DNA from: Misgurnus anguillicaudatus
Taxonomy: Eukaryota > Chordata > Actinopteri > Cypriniformes > Cobitidae
NCBI RefSeq assembly: GCF_027580225.2
Contig: NC_073361.2
Coordinates: 24,136,001-24,200,000, forward strand
Reading direction: 5' to 3'
Length of the DNA stretch: 64,000 nt
Part shown: positions 34,761-64,000 of the stretch, piece by piece
Numbering within the stretch: the first letter of the stretch is position 1
Layout of the letters: each line of letters opens with the position of its first letter
Made by a program: the position numbers and the translations under genes
The notes under the pieces: model-generated
Databases searched by the model: none
Told to the model about the DNA's origin: nothing
What the model saw: the letters and a program-made list of their open reading frames with translations, nothing else

Positions 34761-36539
34761 TCCAATGGTTAACAGGGGTAAAGCAAACGTTGAATGGAAT
34801 ACTGAAAACAAACGCATTAGGTATATGCAGTCAGTCAATTCACAAAGCAATCCTAAGAATTACGTTTTACTTCACCTTAGTTAAATAAAAAGTGCTGAAG
34901 TCACTCGGTGCTTCATAAGGAACAAATCTTTAAACATAAAGCTGTATAGAAACAGTAAAACAACGCCTAAATATTAAATATATAATGAAATAACTGAAAA
35001 GTAACTGCTATCCAGTGACGTAAAGCTCGCCTCTGACGTCACATGTAAACAACTTTGTTCGCATGAATTGAACGTCTAGAAAAGCTGGATAAAGTTTTAA
35101 AACAATTTCCATAACGAAAATTTGGGATTTTCGACTAGCACAAAATATTTTTACATTTTTTTTATTGCAAATACAGAAACCATGCATAACAGCATTCCTT
35201 GGCTAACTTCTCTTCATATTTCCCAAATAACACCGGAGCTGCCCGCCTGTACCATTGCATTTAGCGCCATCTAATGCCCAGTTGTGGATTACCTTTATTT
35301 AGTTCTTATCTTTTAGATTGAGAATTGTATAAAATAGCGTTAGTTCATTTAATTGGAATTTACGTTTCATTTAATTTAAGGAAAATACTTACTGCTGCAC
35401 AGAAAACCTATATTTTGCTTCCTGTTTAAACCAATGTAAGTTGACACAAGCCTGTCATTTTTCCTCACTTCTCATTAAAATCATATTTTGGTGTACGTAG
35501 ATCTTTACCCCTACTGTCTGAGACTAATAAAGACAGACCATGATAACAAGGAGTATATCAGAAACAAGACGTTCCTTTTAAATAACTTACTTGCCAATAT
35601 TTTTTTTAAATACTTTTATTTAAACATTTCTTTAGAAAAAGCAAAAGTTCAAACAGTAAAAACATTAAAATAATGATAATCCCATTGTTTAATTGGTGAA
35701 TTGTATCTAAAAGCACCGTTCTAAACAATGGTTCTGCTTGTCTTCAGTACCACACAGGCTACATAAAAACCTGCTCTGTGGATTAAGGTGGACATTGAAG
35801 TCCATTAAATGATCGACGACATTCACAGCAATACAGTATTGTGTGAAAGCTACGTTCCCACGAACACACAACCACTGAGCGGACTATAAACAGAGGTAAA
35901 CGACAAACAGGTTAATAAACGAAACACAGGACCAGTGTAACCGAAGTAAGGAATACTCCCGTGTAAGTCTCAAATAATCATTTCCTGTATAAACATCAGT
36001 ATATATTTCAATTTTAGTATTATAGAGTTATTACGAACAAAAGTGGGCTTTATCAATCTGATAAATCAAGTAGTTTTTTCCAAAAGTACATTTAAACCAC
36101 ATTAAAGATATCAAATATTTTTCACTAGTTAGGTGCATAAAGGCCAACTAACCATGTGGACAAACCTAAAGAAACAGAGAATGAGAAAATGAAAATGGCC
36201 TTTCTATGACTTTTGTCTTCCTGAGGAGTCAATCGGGAATAAACCCACAAGATGAATAGATGAAAAAGTCCTGAAACGTTAATCTGATTAAACTGCTAAT
36301 GAGGAACCAATACTGCCAAAAAGTATTAAACACCACTTTTAAGATTTCGATTTTTACAGCCTCTATATTAACTGAAAAAATGCATACGATGGGATTATGA
36401 CCATATTCACAAAACTAAGACAAGAAGCTCACATGCCTCTGTACAGTTATGTGAAACAGTCAATAAAACACAAAATAAACATTTAATGCAATTCTTGTTG
36501 GTTGCTGGTTGTGATCACCTCTATAGGCTGCAATCGCTC
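34761..36539 (-). other. msl2-stag1 spacer and stag1 3' UTR
   Basis: No coding exon is seen. A perfect CRE-like palindrome TGACGTCA is at 35034-35041. Reverse-strand poly(A) signals (tttatt on this strand) occur near 35159, 35293 and 35615, so the stag1 3' UTR could end at any of them. In human, PCCB lies in the corresponding gap; I see none of it here. Confidence 0.5.
35034..35041. promoter_or_regulatory. CRE-like site TGACGTCA
   Basis: A perfect 8-bp palindrome of the CREB/ATF consensus, with a half-site-like TGACGTAA about 18 bases upstream. Its position between msl2 and stag1 suggests regulation of msl2, but occupancy is unknown. Confidence 0.4.
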
Positions 36540-53449
<16,910 letters not shown>

Positions 53450-55583
53450 CTTAAAAACGTATCACCCAGTAAATATGTGAATGTGTTTGAGACAGCAGGT
53501 TGACTCGATGCTAGTAACAATTTTTCGGCGTATGCCCCGAATGCTTCAGATTACATAACCTGAAAATGAAAACAATCCCAGGTCAAGATGATAAAACATA
53601 ATTACAATTAATAAATAAATAGAAAATCAGGTAAAGGTAAATGGGTGATTCTCGCGAAATTAGGTGTCATGAAACATTTTGATAAAAAAAGTAAATGCAA
53701 AGTAAGAGTATCAAAATAAGAAGCATACAGTTATAAACATCTTTTCATGTACTATTTTGCACGTGATTTCAAATGACATCATACAAACCAATTCTTTTCA
53801 CATTTAAGGGGAAAATTTTCATTACCACAACGTGTCCATGACTGGATTTGGGTTCTTTGACATGGAAATATTTATAATTAAAAAATCTAAAAAAAATAAA
53901 AGGCTTCAGTGCATGTTATACTCTAAACATTTACAGTAAAGAAACATGTTGTATTTGGTAATCATTGGTAAATGTAGAGACAATAATAAAGAATAGAAAT
54001 GGGTCTCATTTTCTCAAAAAAAAAATTTTCTCATCCTACACAACAATTTTCAATCATTGTTTAAGCCCTCAAGGAACTACCATTTTCAAAAAAAAAAAAA
54101 AAAAGTTGGAAGGGACATAATTGACTGTGACACTCAAGATGGCTACCAGGTAAGCAGTTCTTATTTTTTCTCTCCGGATAAAAGTTGAAATTTCGTTTGT
54201 CATAGTACCTAGACAACTTTTTAGTTCTCATTACCAAAACATGAGTTTGTAAATGCATATATTTAATGTAATATCATGTTGCGGTAATGAATTTTTTTAT
54301 AATGTTAATAAAAATTTTAATAATTCTAAAGGAAATATTTTTTAAATCCTCTAAAAATAATGGTTATAGTAAGTTCAGACCTTAATCTTATATGTGCAAA
54401 AAAATTGGCTTGAATGGCTTTTTAAAAAAATTTGATGCTGGACACCTCTTAAGTCTGGATTTCGTGAGTCAGTAAATTGAAAGATTACATGATCAGTAAA
54501 GTATTTTTTGTTGGCCTAAACCATGAAAAGTCTAATAAAAAAATGCTAATTTACAAAAAACATGTCGGACGCACTTAGAGGGTTTTGCATCTGAGCTCTT
54601 TATTTATTCATATTATGCATTAGCAAAAGTGAGGCTTACAAAAGAATTAAAAACTAAGTATATGGAAAACACAATATGCAAATAAACTGAAATTACCATT
54701 GCTATTTAAACATGAAAACCATCCCACAGCCACTAGGGGCAATGCAAACCATGACTTTCAATAAAACTAAACTCTAGGCACATCATCACAAAAATATACA
54801 AACTACTAAATTAAATAATTTCTATTCTTTATTCATGTTTTACTGCAAACAGAAATGTGTCTATTCCATCTATATTTGATGCAAAAATAATAAAATCCAT
54901 ATGTAAATAGTAAAACCACCATTAGGGGGCATCCCAAGCAAGGCTTTTCCCTTATGCTGTGAAAACATCAGAAATGTAGCCAGGTAGGAGTACAAATCAA
55001 ATGCGTGCCAAACAGAAATGGGCTATTTCAAGATCTCAGTAAAAAGAGTCATTTTTTGCACCATTAGATAGCACAAGCAACCACTATTTTGCTCCCTGAC
55101 TCAGCATAACTCAGCAAGATGCATCTTCACACATGATTTGATCTTAACCAACACAAGATGGCTCCCCACCCCCAGACTAGAGTTTCCAAACTGTAGATGA
55201 TGTTTCTGTGGATACTGAGGATTCAAACCACTCGCAACCGTGAAGTAGACATCATGATGAAATCCATCAGGAATGCACGCTAGAAAACCCTGTGTTATAT
55301 GGGATACGGTCGGAGGGGGCTTTTACAAGACGCTCGTGAGCCGGGATTAAGAATGGACACGCATATGAAAATAAACCTACATGTTGCATCTGTAATGCAA
55401 TGCACCCATCCCCCAGATTTGGATATTGGTGTAAATATGGCCTGTATTAAAACTCTAGGCTTCAAATCCAGACTAAACCGCTGACCATTATATAATCTGG
55501 CAGAAGATGGACAATGTAACACAGATGTTGATTTTATTTCTGGTATTAGAAAAAACAAATACTTTTGGATATACTCTGTAGAC
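53450..55583. other. Upstream of the stag1 start-codon exon (probable intron 1), no exon seen
   Basis: AT-rich sequence with no CpG-rich patch that would mark a stag1 promoter, and no exon I can support. The element-like opening 'gggtgattctcgcgaaatta' at 53643 is a fish repeat start without a matched end in view. Confidence 0.5.
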
Positions 55584-55888
55584 CAGTGGTCTCCAACATG
55601 GTACCCGTGGGCACCAGGATGCCCGCACAGAGTCTGTGAGGTACCAGCCAAAGCACATTCCATTAATAGTCTTGTCATATTTATTTCTATTTTTATTTTT
55701 TATATAAGCTTGGCTTTATTTATGCATGTTAAAATTTTAAACAATAATAAAAATATCAACGAGTAAAATAAAATAGAATCAACAAGTAAAACAAAAACAT
55801 TTTGAGTATATAAATATCAAAAAGTAGCCCTCCACATTGTTTAATCCATTGTGGTAGCCCTTACTCACAAAAAGGTTGGAGACCCCTG
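55584..55888. mobile_element. hAT-type MITE
   Basis: The ends are CAGTGGTCTCCAACATGGT and AAAGGTTGGAGACCCCTG. The perfect 8-bp target duplication CTGTAGAC lies at 55576-55583 and 55889-55896. 305 bp, non-coding. Confidence 0.93.
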
Positions 55889-57250
55889 CTGTAGACTTTC
55901 CCATTAATTATTTTTTGAAAATATATACAATAAATTCACTAAGTTACGGCCAAAAATATAAAAAGGAATTAGAAATTAAAGACTGAAAATGTTTAGAGAA
56001 ATAAGGTAAAACATTTAAAAATAAATAAATACAAATAATCTTAAAAAGTACATAACCCCTCCAGTTTGCTTATTGTTTATACTCTATGTTGTCTATGCTT
56101 TTTTTAACACAGGCCACCTCTCTGTGATAAATAAGTAATGTGACAATAGCATGTAGTGAGGGACCACCACAGGGAAGAAAATGTAATTTACACCTCAGGA
56201 GTGTTGTTGGAGAAAGTGAGGAAAAGGGATTTCATTTGGGAAAACCAGAATTTGAATGAAAGCCAATGTCAAGGACAAGGTTAGCAATATATAAAAGAGG
56301 AAATTAATTTAATCTTCAATGGTTCAAAGTACTAAAATGAATGATATCCCCCATGAGCAATAAATCTTCATCTTTTTTCTTCTGGTATTAAAAGGTGCAG
56401 TATGTACTTTTTGGCAAACAATTGTTTTTGCAAACCCATAAATTCGACAGTACATCCAGGCAGGAAGTCCCACCCCAAACAAATACAACTACATTTACAA
56501 TACATTTACGCTTTGTGCATTCCAACCTTTACATTTTTATCAACATGCGTGTTCCCTGGGTTCAAAATCATGATGCTTTGCACTGCTAATGCAATACTGA
56601 GCTTCTTGTTGAATATAAATTTTAATTATAAACAGCTTGAATTAATAACTCATTTAAACTTTTTTGACATGTAAGAAGTTGCTATAAATTATAAAAATAA
56701 AGTCCATAAAAGCCCATTCAACTTTATTTTTATTTATTTTTTATTTATACCAACTCCTCACTAGTCAAGAAAGTTGAAATGAGTTAAAGGGGGCGGTTTC
56801 CCGGACATGATTTAGAATCCAGGACTAGGCATTAGTTATATTAGGACATTTAAGTAGTTTTTACAAACAATACTTACAATACATTTTTCGATTAATCATT
56901 TTTTTTTGTGGTTGATTCAAAATCGATTCTCAAAGGCCACGACTCGATTTTTCTCCCATAATTATTTTTGCAAACATTTAACGTTAATCTAATTACTAGT
57001 ATTCTCTACTAGATGTCACCCTTTTTGTTGCCTTGCGTGATGTTACCAAGGAGCGAGAGGCTAGCCTGTCATTCAATCATTCAGTCTATATTCGAATATA
57101 ATATAATTGAGTTGAATCAAGAATTGAGTATAAAAAGCGGCAAAAAATTTGAATCCAAAATCGAACCGATAATCGAAATCGAATCGATAGCTTGTGAATC
57201 GAAATTGAATCGATCTGGAACATTTAAAATCGATACCCACCCCTATTAAT

Positions 57251-57991
57251 CAGTGTTGGGGAAAGTTACTTTTAAAAGTAATGCATTACAATATTAAGTT
57301 ACTCCCCAAAAAAGTAACTAATTGCGTTACTTGATTACTTTTCATGGAAAGTAATGCTTATGTTACTTTTAAGGTACTTTTGCGTTACTTTTTCTTACTT
57401 GGCTGAAGCTTGATCTCATTCAGGCCTTGCAGGTTTTTTTATGATCACAAAATTGTCAAGCTCTGGCCTGCGACCGCCTGCCATCTCCATTTCTGACTCA
57501 AACTGTTCCGGTTCAGGCGCACAGAGTGCGTAATTCTACGTTAATATGTTTGGTTTAATTCAGTACATTACTTTATTTTTAAATGAATTAATTCAACTGA
57601 AAAGTTACTTGCTTTACTCGTTACTTCAGAAAATGAATATTATTACGTGATGCGCGTTACTTGTAGTGCGCGTTACTTGTAGTGCGCGTTACTTGTAGTG
57701 CGCGTTACTTGTAGTGCGCGTTACTTGTAGTGCGCGTTACTTGTAGTGCGCGTTACTTGTAGTGCGCGTTACTTGTAGTGCGCGTTACTTGTAGTGCGCG
57801 TTACTTGTAGTGCGCGTTACTTGTAGTGCGCGTTACTTGTAGTGCGCGTTACTTGTAGTGCGCGTTACTTGTAGTGCGCGTTACTTGTAGTGCGCGTTAC
57901 TTGTAGTGCGCGTTACTTGTAGTGCGCGTTACTTGTAGTGCGCGTTACTTGTAGTGCGCGTTACTTGTAGTGCGCGTTACCCCCAACACTG
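57251..57991. mobile_element. hAT-type MITE with an expanded internal 16-bp array
   Basis: Same family as 13435-13896: ends CAGTGTTGGGGAAAGTTACT and GTTACCCCCAACACTG, 741 bp against 462 bp. The size difference is mostly the tandem array at 57661-57980. I could not find a convincing 8-bp target duplication, so the insertion site has since changed or was not clean. Confidence 0.85.
57661..57980. repeat. Perfect 20-copy tandem array of a 16-bp unit
   Basis: The unit TTGTAGTGCGCGTTAC is repeated 20 times without a single difference. The sister element at 13435-13896 has one such unit (acttgtaatgcgttac near 13871). Every unit contains GTGCGCG, so the array adds 40 CpGs. Confidence 0.97.
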
Positions 57992-58061
57992 GTTAAGATA
58001 TGTCAATACAAAGTGTTTTTAAATTAAGGCAGCTCGACCCGAGCTTTGGTTTGTCTTTTTT

Positions 58062-60322
58062 TCAGATTTCTTCCAGCTATTTGGGGTTAGGAATAACCAA
58101 TAAATATAATTAAAAAAAAATTTTGTACATTAAGCAGTGTAATTGTCCACGTTTATGTACAACAAAATTGAGTATTATGGTGCAAACCAAGTTTACATTT
58201 ACAGATATCCATTTGGCAGACACTTATCCAATTCAACCTACGCTGCAATTTTATTGTGTATGTTTGTGTGTGTGTGTGTTCACTAGTATCGAACCAATGG
58301 CCTGGCTATAGGAATACAGAGCAATGCTGATAATAAAATTCAGGCAATTTAAAGTAACAGAGATCACCCTACGATCAACTTACAGTCATACTGCGGCTAT
58401 GATAAAAAAGCAGTTTAACTTTAAAACAACACATTTCACCTAAATAAAAACACACACCCACGTAAGGAATAATGATGATGGGCCGTTGAATTATATGAAA
58501 ATAATGCACACCCAAGGTGGAATTCAAAGGACTGGAGTCAATTATTCTGCTTATACCACGGTTACCACAAACATTGCTCTGGTGCCTATTTTTGGAGACA
58601 TTTGACAAGTTAGGTGTGCGGTTTACAGAAAAATAATCAACACCCATGGAACACTTCTCAGCCAATCAGAATACAGCTTTCAACAACCCCGTGGTATAAA
58701 TTGCAATACTACACAAAACATATACTGAAAAAATGCAAAGAGAGGTTAAGTGTTAATAGTCCTCTGTCGAACTGGAAAGAGCGTATCAGCGTATCATTAT
58801 AAAACTACACAGTACAGACCCTGCAAACAATTCAAAGGATCAGTGAATGTGCTAATAGGCCTGAAGCTTTTTATCGAGCTGGTCGAGTAAGAAGCACAGA
58901 TTCATTATAGTCCAGGGACGCTCTATTAAATGCTTTACACTGTATAGTGACAGTAAAACGAGGCTATTTCTGGCATCAGCCGGGTGAGATGCTTTTAAAT
59001 CAGCACCAATTAAAGCAGTTTTCTGCATGGCTGTTTTGCTGTTGGAAAGTCATACAAATGTTTCAAATCAATCCGTGTGTTTTGTTTAACCAGCAATAGG
59101 GTAAATGTGGGAGAAGAGCATTCAGTCCTTATTTGATTCTCTACATGCTTATATCAGTATCATTAGAAGTGCCAGAATAAGTAGATTAATTATTTGGTTT
59201 AAGTCCCTCCACAGAAGACAAAAAGGCATCACTACCTTGAACTAATAATTAACAAATGGCAAGCAGCAAGATGACATTACAGATTTTCTAAGACCGCTGA
59301 GAAACACAGCAAGCATATGCCCAAAACAGATTTTGTGTTTTACCCAAAATAAAATATTTTGGTGGAACTGTAAGATATTGGGACGGTTTCAAGAACAGGG
59401 TTTAGATTAATCCAGGACTAGGCCTTAGTTATATATTAGGGCATTTAAGTAGTTTTTATAAACATACCTTACAAACAACATCACTGGTGTGCATCTTGAG
59501 ATGGCACTGATATATGATAAGATACACCAGTGCAAGAGGTTTTTAAATTAAGGCGGCTTAAACATGCATTTTAGTCTGGGACTAGGAGAAACTCTGTCCA
59601 GGGAACCGCCCCATTGCCCTAATATCAGGGTTGGATCCAGATGTTTAGCTTTAAACTGTCAAAACAAACACATTACTATATAAAAATGATAAAGGCAATA
59701 GGCTAAATAAGCATTTATGTCTGAAATTTAATGTCTGAATTAAGTCACTTCTAATAGCACAAAAGCATCCTCAGTGCAATTTCCAAGTAATTTATAGCTT
59801 GAATGCCTTGGTAAAAAGCATTGACAAATTTATGCAAGCAATTTCTATATTCTGGGGTCTAAATAATAAGGGTTATTTTCCCATCTTTACTATATTGTCC
59901 ATTTTGTGGCCATATCATACGTGGGGAGTGGTAATTCTTTATCCAGTGTAAATGAGAATAGATTAGAGAGCCTTTGTATGTCTCATCATCTGTTCTTCTC
60001 ATAACCCCTGACAAAGACAGACAGCAATCCCTAATGATCTGTGAAAAACTCAAAACAGCCTGACAATAGCCACGAGAGACCGAGAAGAAACAGCACAGTT
60101 TGACTCCCTCGCTTTGTCTTGCTGACATTTGTTCCCATCCGATTAGAAAGAAAGCTTAATGTTATAGAAGTATTAAGATATCAGTGCATTCAAGGCCTTT
60201 AGCGAGTGGGCTACAGCGAGACGGTATCAACATCTAACATTTTAAATTACGTTTATCCTTTAGGTAGAAGGCGTTAATTATTTTGTGTCCATATGGTTCA
60301 ATTAAATGTAAAGGGTTAAAAT
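58062..60322. other. Probable stag1 intron 1, no exon seen apart from listed repeats
   Basis: Apart from the MITE at 59387-59615 and repeat-like sequence at 58485-58700 (ttctgcttataccacggtta, then ccaatcagaatacagctttc, a dispersed fish repeat), I see nothing that supports an exon. Confidence 0.45.
59387..59615. mobile_element. Cyprinid MITE (GGACGGTTTC type), whole copy
   Basis: The ends are GGGACGGTTTCAAGAACAGG and CTGTCCAGGGAACCGCCCC. Internal ccaggactaggccttagtta pairs with ttagtctgggactagg. Uninterrupted relative of 56787-58010. Non-coding. Confidence 0.72.
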
Positions 60323-60696
60323 TAGGGATGCACCGATATGGAAATTTTGGCCGATACCGATAACTCTTTAAATTGGGGGGCGATAACTGATATCTATAGG
60401 CCGATAAATATTCATATTATTTTCACAATGAAAAACTCGCAGACCGCGGACTTCTTGTCTTTGCGCTAGACTAGCATACTCTTCTTAAGCCCGCAACACG
60501 TGTCATCTTCGTGCTATGTCACAGAAAGCACCAATCAAAACTCCACATGGCCAGCAATGAGCAAGTGAAGTGGTTCAACAAACCAAAATAATCCATAATT
60601 TATCAGCTTTCATTTATCGACCTAATTTTGCTATCAGACCGATAACCGATAATATTAAAAATAAGCAGTTATCGGCCGATATATCGTGCATCCCTA
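60323..60696. mobile_element. hAT-type MITE (TAGGGATGCACCGATA ends)
   Basis: The ends are TAGGGATGCACCGATAT and ATATCGTGCATCCCTA. The perfect 8-bp target duplication GTTAAAAT lies at 60315-60322 and 60697-60704. The interior has repeated ggccgata words near both ends. 374 bp, non-coding. Confidence 0.93.
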
Positions 60697-60704
60697 GTTA
60701 AAAT

Positions 60705-63032
60705 TTCAAAATACATTTGCAGATTACTTGCTTACATTCTTTTTTTTGAGGACCAAGTCTAAAATTTCTGGGTTTATTTCATTTTAAAAGAATATTTGGG
60801 GGATAACTGCAAAAATGTCAGTGTGGTGTTACCGGTCTGTGTCAATTGGTGTAACTAGTATTTTTTAAATGCAAATATAAATATATTCAAAAAAAAAAGT
60901 GGAATAAAATATAATAATCTAGTTTAGTGTAATATGATTTTTTTTACATACATTTTTACATAATTTGTCAAAGATTATTCAAAAGCAGAGCATTTTCAGC
61001 ATATGTCAGGACAAAATGCATTATAAAATATAAAACTAATAAAATTATATTTTAAAATTATTTTTTTGTTGATGATTATGCATACATACCATCAAGATGG
61101 ATAAAATATTTAATATTTCTCATTCTTTGGCGCTATTGGCGGTTTCACCATTTGACATTTTCAGGTCCATTCATTTTTTAAAATGGTGCAAATGTAATTT
61201 TTTTTGCATAAAATTAACATAAATACACTATGTGCATTGAAATAAACCTGATGCATGCTTTTAAAACAAGTTTTTTAAAAAGATTTTCGAATTTCTCATC
61301 TTGCCAAACCATTTTTGTCACTGACCCAGTTACATTAACATTGTTTACATTAGAGTTAACACCCTTGCCATGAAAATGATGTTCTTTGTTTAAACACTGG
61401 AAAACCTTGAATGTCCCAGACTGAATATGGGCTGGCAGAAAACTGTACACATCCTGTTTCATGCTGATTCACAATTTTGGCTATTTAGAAAACGCTTTTG
61501 GCTACCAATACAGATGTAGTACTCTTAAATGCGTTTAACACACTTTACCATATTTAAACCAATTTCAGTGACTTTCTCAGATTTCCACAAAAATCTCTGC
61601 AATGTTTTAATAAGGTGACCAAATGTTCCTGTTTTCTGGGGACAGTCCCATTTTTTGGGGTTCTGTCCTACCCAAACCCACAAAAATCAAATTGAATTGG
61701 CACAAGGTTTATACTGCAAAGACACTTATAAACGAAATTAAAGGCAAAACAAAAGTGCATTTAATAAACATCCAAAGTTGTCAGGAAGTCACACAAAGAC
61801 TTTCCGAATATGTACAGTAATTCATAAGCCTAACCAATACCCTTCAGAAAGGGTTTAACAAAGTACAAATCATTAAAAAAACTATATTCAAATCAACATT
61901 ACAAATTATCTATTTAGATAAACAATGTATCTAAAGCAAGTATTCATTCATCCCATGGATCAAGCAACATCCCTTGAAGCAACATCCATTGATCTTAGCA
62001 ACACAGCCAATAAAATCCCAGGATAAGAGCATATGACCGACAGTGAGGGTGTTTCCATGGCAACAACAGCCTTCTGGATTACATGTCATGCATCTAAATC
62101 GCTCTCTCACACTAAGGAGAGGGCATAATACGACAACTGAAAGGTGATGTCACAAGGGTTTAACAGATTAAAATGGTTTTTAAAGCATCCTTCAATTAAT
62201 TACTTTAAAAAGGCCCTCGTTGTTTTTATTCAAAGCACAGCCACTGACAATCCTAAAAATATTCATTTATTAAGAAAACAGGGTTATTGGGTTTGCTCTT
62301 CCACATTTGATAACAATTTGAAAAGATGCACATGCACAAGAATACACACAAATATCTGAAAAAATAAATCTGACCAAAGCAGAAAAGAATATCTGAGCTT
62401 GTATAATGTAACAAGATTTTCTCTTCTTCAACTGCTCCAGAGGGACACAAAAAAACGGAACATCCCTTTATATGGGACTCGTGAATTTTATACTACAAAG
62501 GTGAGGCATAATGAAATCTAAACATTTGGGCTGAGCCCTGCTTAGGAATTGGATAAGGTGCAACAAAACAGCTTTCAAAGAAACAAGTGCATGCTAGCTG
62601 TAAAATAATGATTATTTATTAAGTGCTCCGGGGTTAAATGATAGACATAGTCTATTGTGAAATCAACCATTTTAGATTTTGCTGACAAAGTCACCCTTGT
62701 TGACTTTCAAGATGTAAAGATAGAATTACAAACCACAGCCATTGTTTGACTTGTTTAAAAAGCAACTGGGTTCATCGCAACAGTGCATACAGAAGCACAA
62801 CATAAAAAGATAAATGTATTTTTAGACTAAATCCAATAAATGATTTTACAAATATGATGCGAGAATGGTTGGACTTGAGCATTAAGAGACAAAAGATTTT
62901 ACTTTTTGCTTTACTAAACGACATGCAAACTAACAAACCTGTTGTGTGAAACAAAACTGTGAGAGGAGTGCATATCAAATTCTAAATTGTTATTACATAT
63001 GTGGTGTCTTCATTGACAAATGAGGTCTCTGG
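60705..63032. other. Probable stag1 intron 1, no exon seen
   Basis: AT-rich sequence. 60800-61600 contains 'ggtgttaccggtctgtgtcaa' and 'gagttaacacccttgccatg' words like those of the 23042-24111 element, suggesting a decayed relative. No coding exon supported. Confidence 0.45.
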
Positions 63033-63439
63033 TTAAAGGAGACTTTTTCCATGTTTAAGTGCTATAATTTGATCCCCAGTGATTGTATCAACCTAGAAAA
63101 TGTAAAAAAGATCAAACCAGTAACTTAAATTTAGTAAACAATTTTCTGCGAGCATGTGAAAAAATAGGTCATTGAAATTTGGCTCCCCCTGTGATGTCAG
63201 AAGGGGATAATACCGCCCCTTAATCTGCACTATCCAACCATGGCACTGCTATTTTGTGGATAGATCAGATCTTTTGCATTTAAACGGCACATTTTTGCTC
63301 ACACATACAAAGTGCCAATTTTAACATGTTATAATAAATCATCTATGGTATTTTGAGCTAAAACTTCACATACGTACTCTGGGGACACCAAAGATTTATT
63401 TGACATCCTAAAAAAAATCTTGTGAAATTTCCCCTATAA
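63033..63439. mobile_element. Miniature element, relative of 36649-37025
   Basis: It starts TTAAAGGAGACTTTTTCCAT and shares ctgtgatgtcagaaggggat and ctctggggacaccaaagatt with the copy at 36649-37025. Non-coding. Confidence 0.72.
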
Positions 63440-63464
63440 AGCTGTAGCTTGTACTTTTTTTGGG

Positions 63465-63648
63465 CAGGGTTGCCCAAATCTTATCCTGGATGGCCGGATT
63501 ACTGCAAAGTTTAGCTCCAACCCTTATCAAACACACGTAATCAAGGTCTTCATGATCACTAGATAATCACAGGTGGGTAAGTTCGATTAGGGTTGGACCT
63601 AAACTCTGTAGTACTCCGGCCCTCCAGGGTAAGATTTGGGGAACCCTG
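63465..63648. mobile_element. hAT-type MITE, relative of 2568-2762
   Basis: The ends are CAGGGTTGCCCAAATCTTA and AAGATTTGGGGAACCCTG. It is flanked by TTTTTGGG (63457-63464) and TTTTAGGG (63649-63656), a target duplication with one mismatch. Internal tttagctccaacccttatca matches the relative at 2568-2762. Confidence 0.82.
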
Positions 63649-63755
63649 TTTTAGGGTAACTGCAAAACAGTTTTAAATTTCTTGTATACCTAATTTCTAC
63701 CAAAATAAAACAACAGAATACATAAAACAAAGATGATGGAATATTCAACTAAAAT

Positions 63756-64000
63756 TAGGGCCGCATAACGATTAATTGCAACTAATTGTTGCAGAATAAA
63801 CGTTTTTGTTTAAATCATGTGTGTGCGTAGTGTGTATCATTTTACACACGTATAATTTTAAGAAAAATATATAAAAATAAAATAAATGAAAGTGATTTTT
63901 TTTGCAGAATTGTGGACTGTTTAATTATTATGTATATATAAATACACACATACATATTTATGTATGTATTTAAGAAATATTTACATGTGTATATATAATA
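63756..64000. repeat. TA/CA-rich dispersed repeat, cut by the window edge
   Basis: It begins 'agggccgcataacgattaat' and continues in TA/CA-rich sequence like 38420-38740 and 10160-10345. The right end is outside the window. Confidence 0.65.

Larger units (their letters stand above)
56787..58010. mobile_element. Cyprinid MITE (GGCGGTTTCCCGGACA type) split by nested insertions
   Basis: The left part at 56787-56885 (gggggcggtttcccggacat, then ccaggactaggcattagtta) and the right part at about 57995-58060 (atatgtcaatacaaagtgtt, then taaattaaggcagctc) match the whole copy at 59387-59615. Between them lie a CGATT-rich segment (about 56885-57246) and the hAT MITE at 57251-57991. Confidence 0.65.

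Noticed and set aside
34568..34888. 106-codon open frame beyond the msl2 promoter as a divergent gene
   Set aside because: It overlaps the TCTCGCGAGA modules, has no recognisable domain and no splice context; not PCCB.
57661..57980. Regular short repeats reminiscent of a CRISPR array
   Set aside because: Units are contiguous with no spacers, in a vertebrate genome, and inside a hAT-type element.

Overview
This window is nuclear DNA of a ray-finned fish, most likely a cyprinid-type teleost. It carries four multi-exon vertebrate genes with GT-AG introns, set in AT-rich DNA packed with short inverted-repeat DNA transposons of the kind common in cypriniform genomes. There is no bacterial, plasmid or phage character, and no CRISPR array or operon.

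Layout. 1-3411: nested repeats and a tRNA-derived SINE. 3412-7019, plus strand: the last four coding exons of nceh1 (neutral cholesterol ester hydrolase 1, a microsomal serine hydrolase); the first exon, with the membrane anchor, lies off the left edge. 7020-24750: intergenic, with a TA microsatellite, a dead Tc1-like transposon, several hAT and Tc1 miniature elements, and a 2.9-kb minisatellite with a higher-order repeat. 24751-28553, plus strand: tnfsf10 (TRAIL, a membrane TNF-family death ligand), five coding exons, complete. 30586-33489, minus strand: msl2 (RING/CXC E3 ubiquitin ligase of the MSL histone H4K16 acetylation complex), two coding exons, complete, with a GC-rich upstream region carrying three TCTCGCGAGA-like sites. 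36540-53449, minus strand: stag1 (cohesin subunit SA-1), 33 coding exons, essentially complete. 53450-64000: repeat-filled DNA upstream of the stag1 start-codon exon, probably its first intron, running off the right edge.

Gene order: nceh1 followed by tnfsf10 on one strand matches human 3q26.31, and stag1 followed by msl2 matches human 3q22.3. The two blocks are side by side here, and PCCB, which lies between MSL2 and STAG1 in human, is not seen. The four genes are not a pathway: msl2 and stag1 are chromatin and cohesin factors, nceh1 is lipid metabolism, tnfsf10 is apoptosis and immunity.

I found no undescribed gene system. What is notable is: (1) a stag1 internal exon whose 5' splice acceptor does not keep the frame; (2) several stag1 introns that are little more than one TTAA-flanked palindromic element each; (3) at least four nested transposon insertions with target-site duplications and a paralogous empty site in the same window; (4) a perfect 20-copy array of a 16-bp unit grown inside a hAT-type element; (5) a minisatellite whose ~790-bp higher-order unit has captured a small transposon; (6) three TCTCGCGAGA-like promoter sites at exactly 52-bp spacing.
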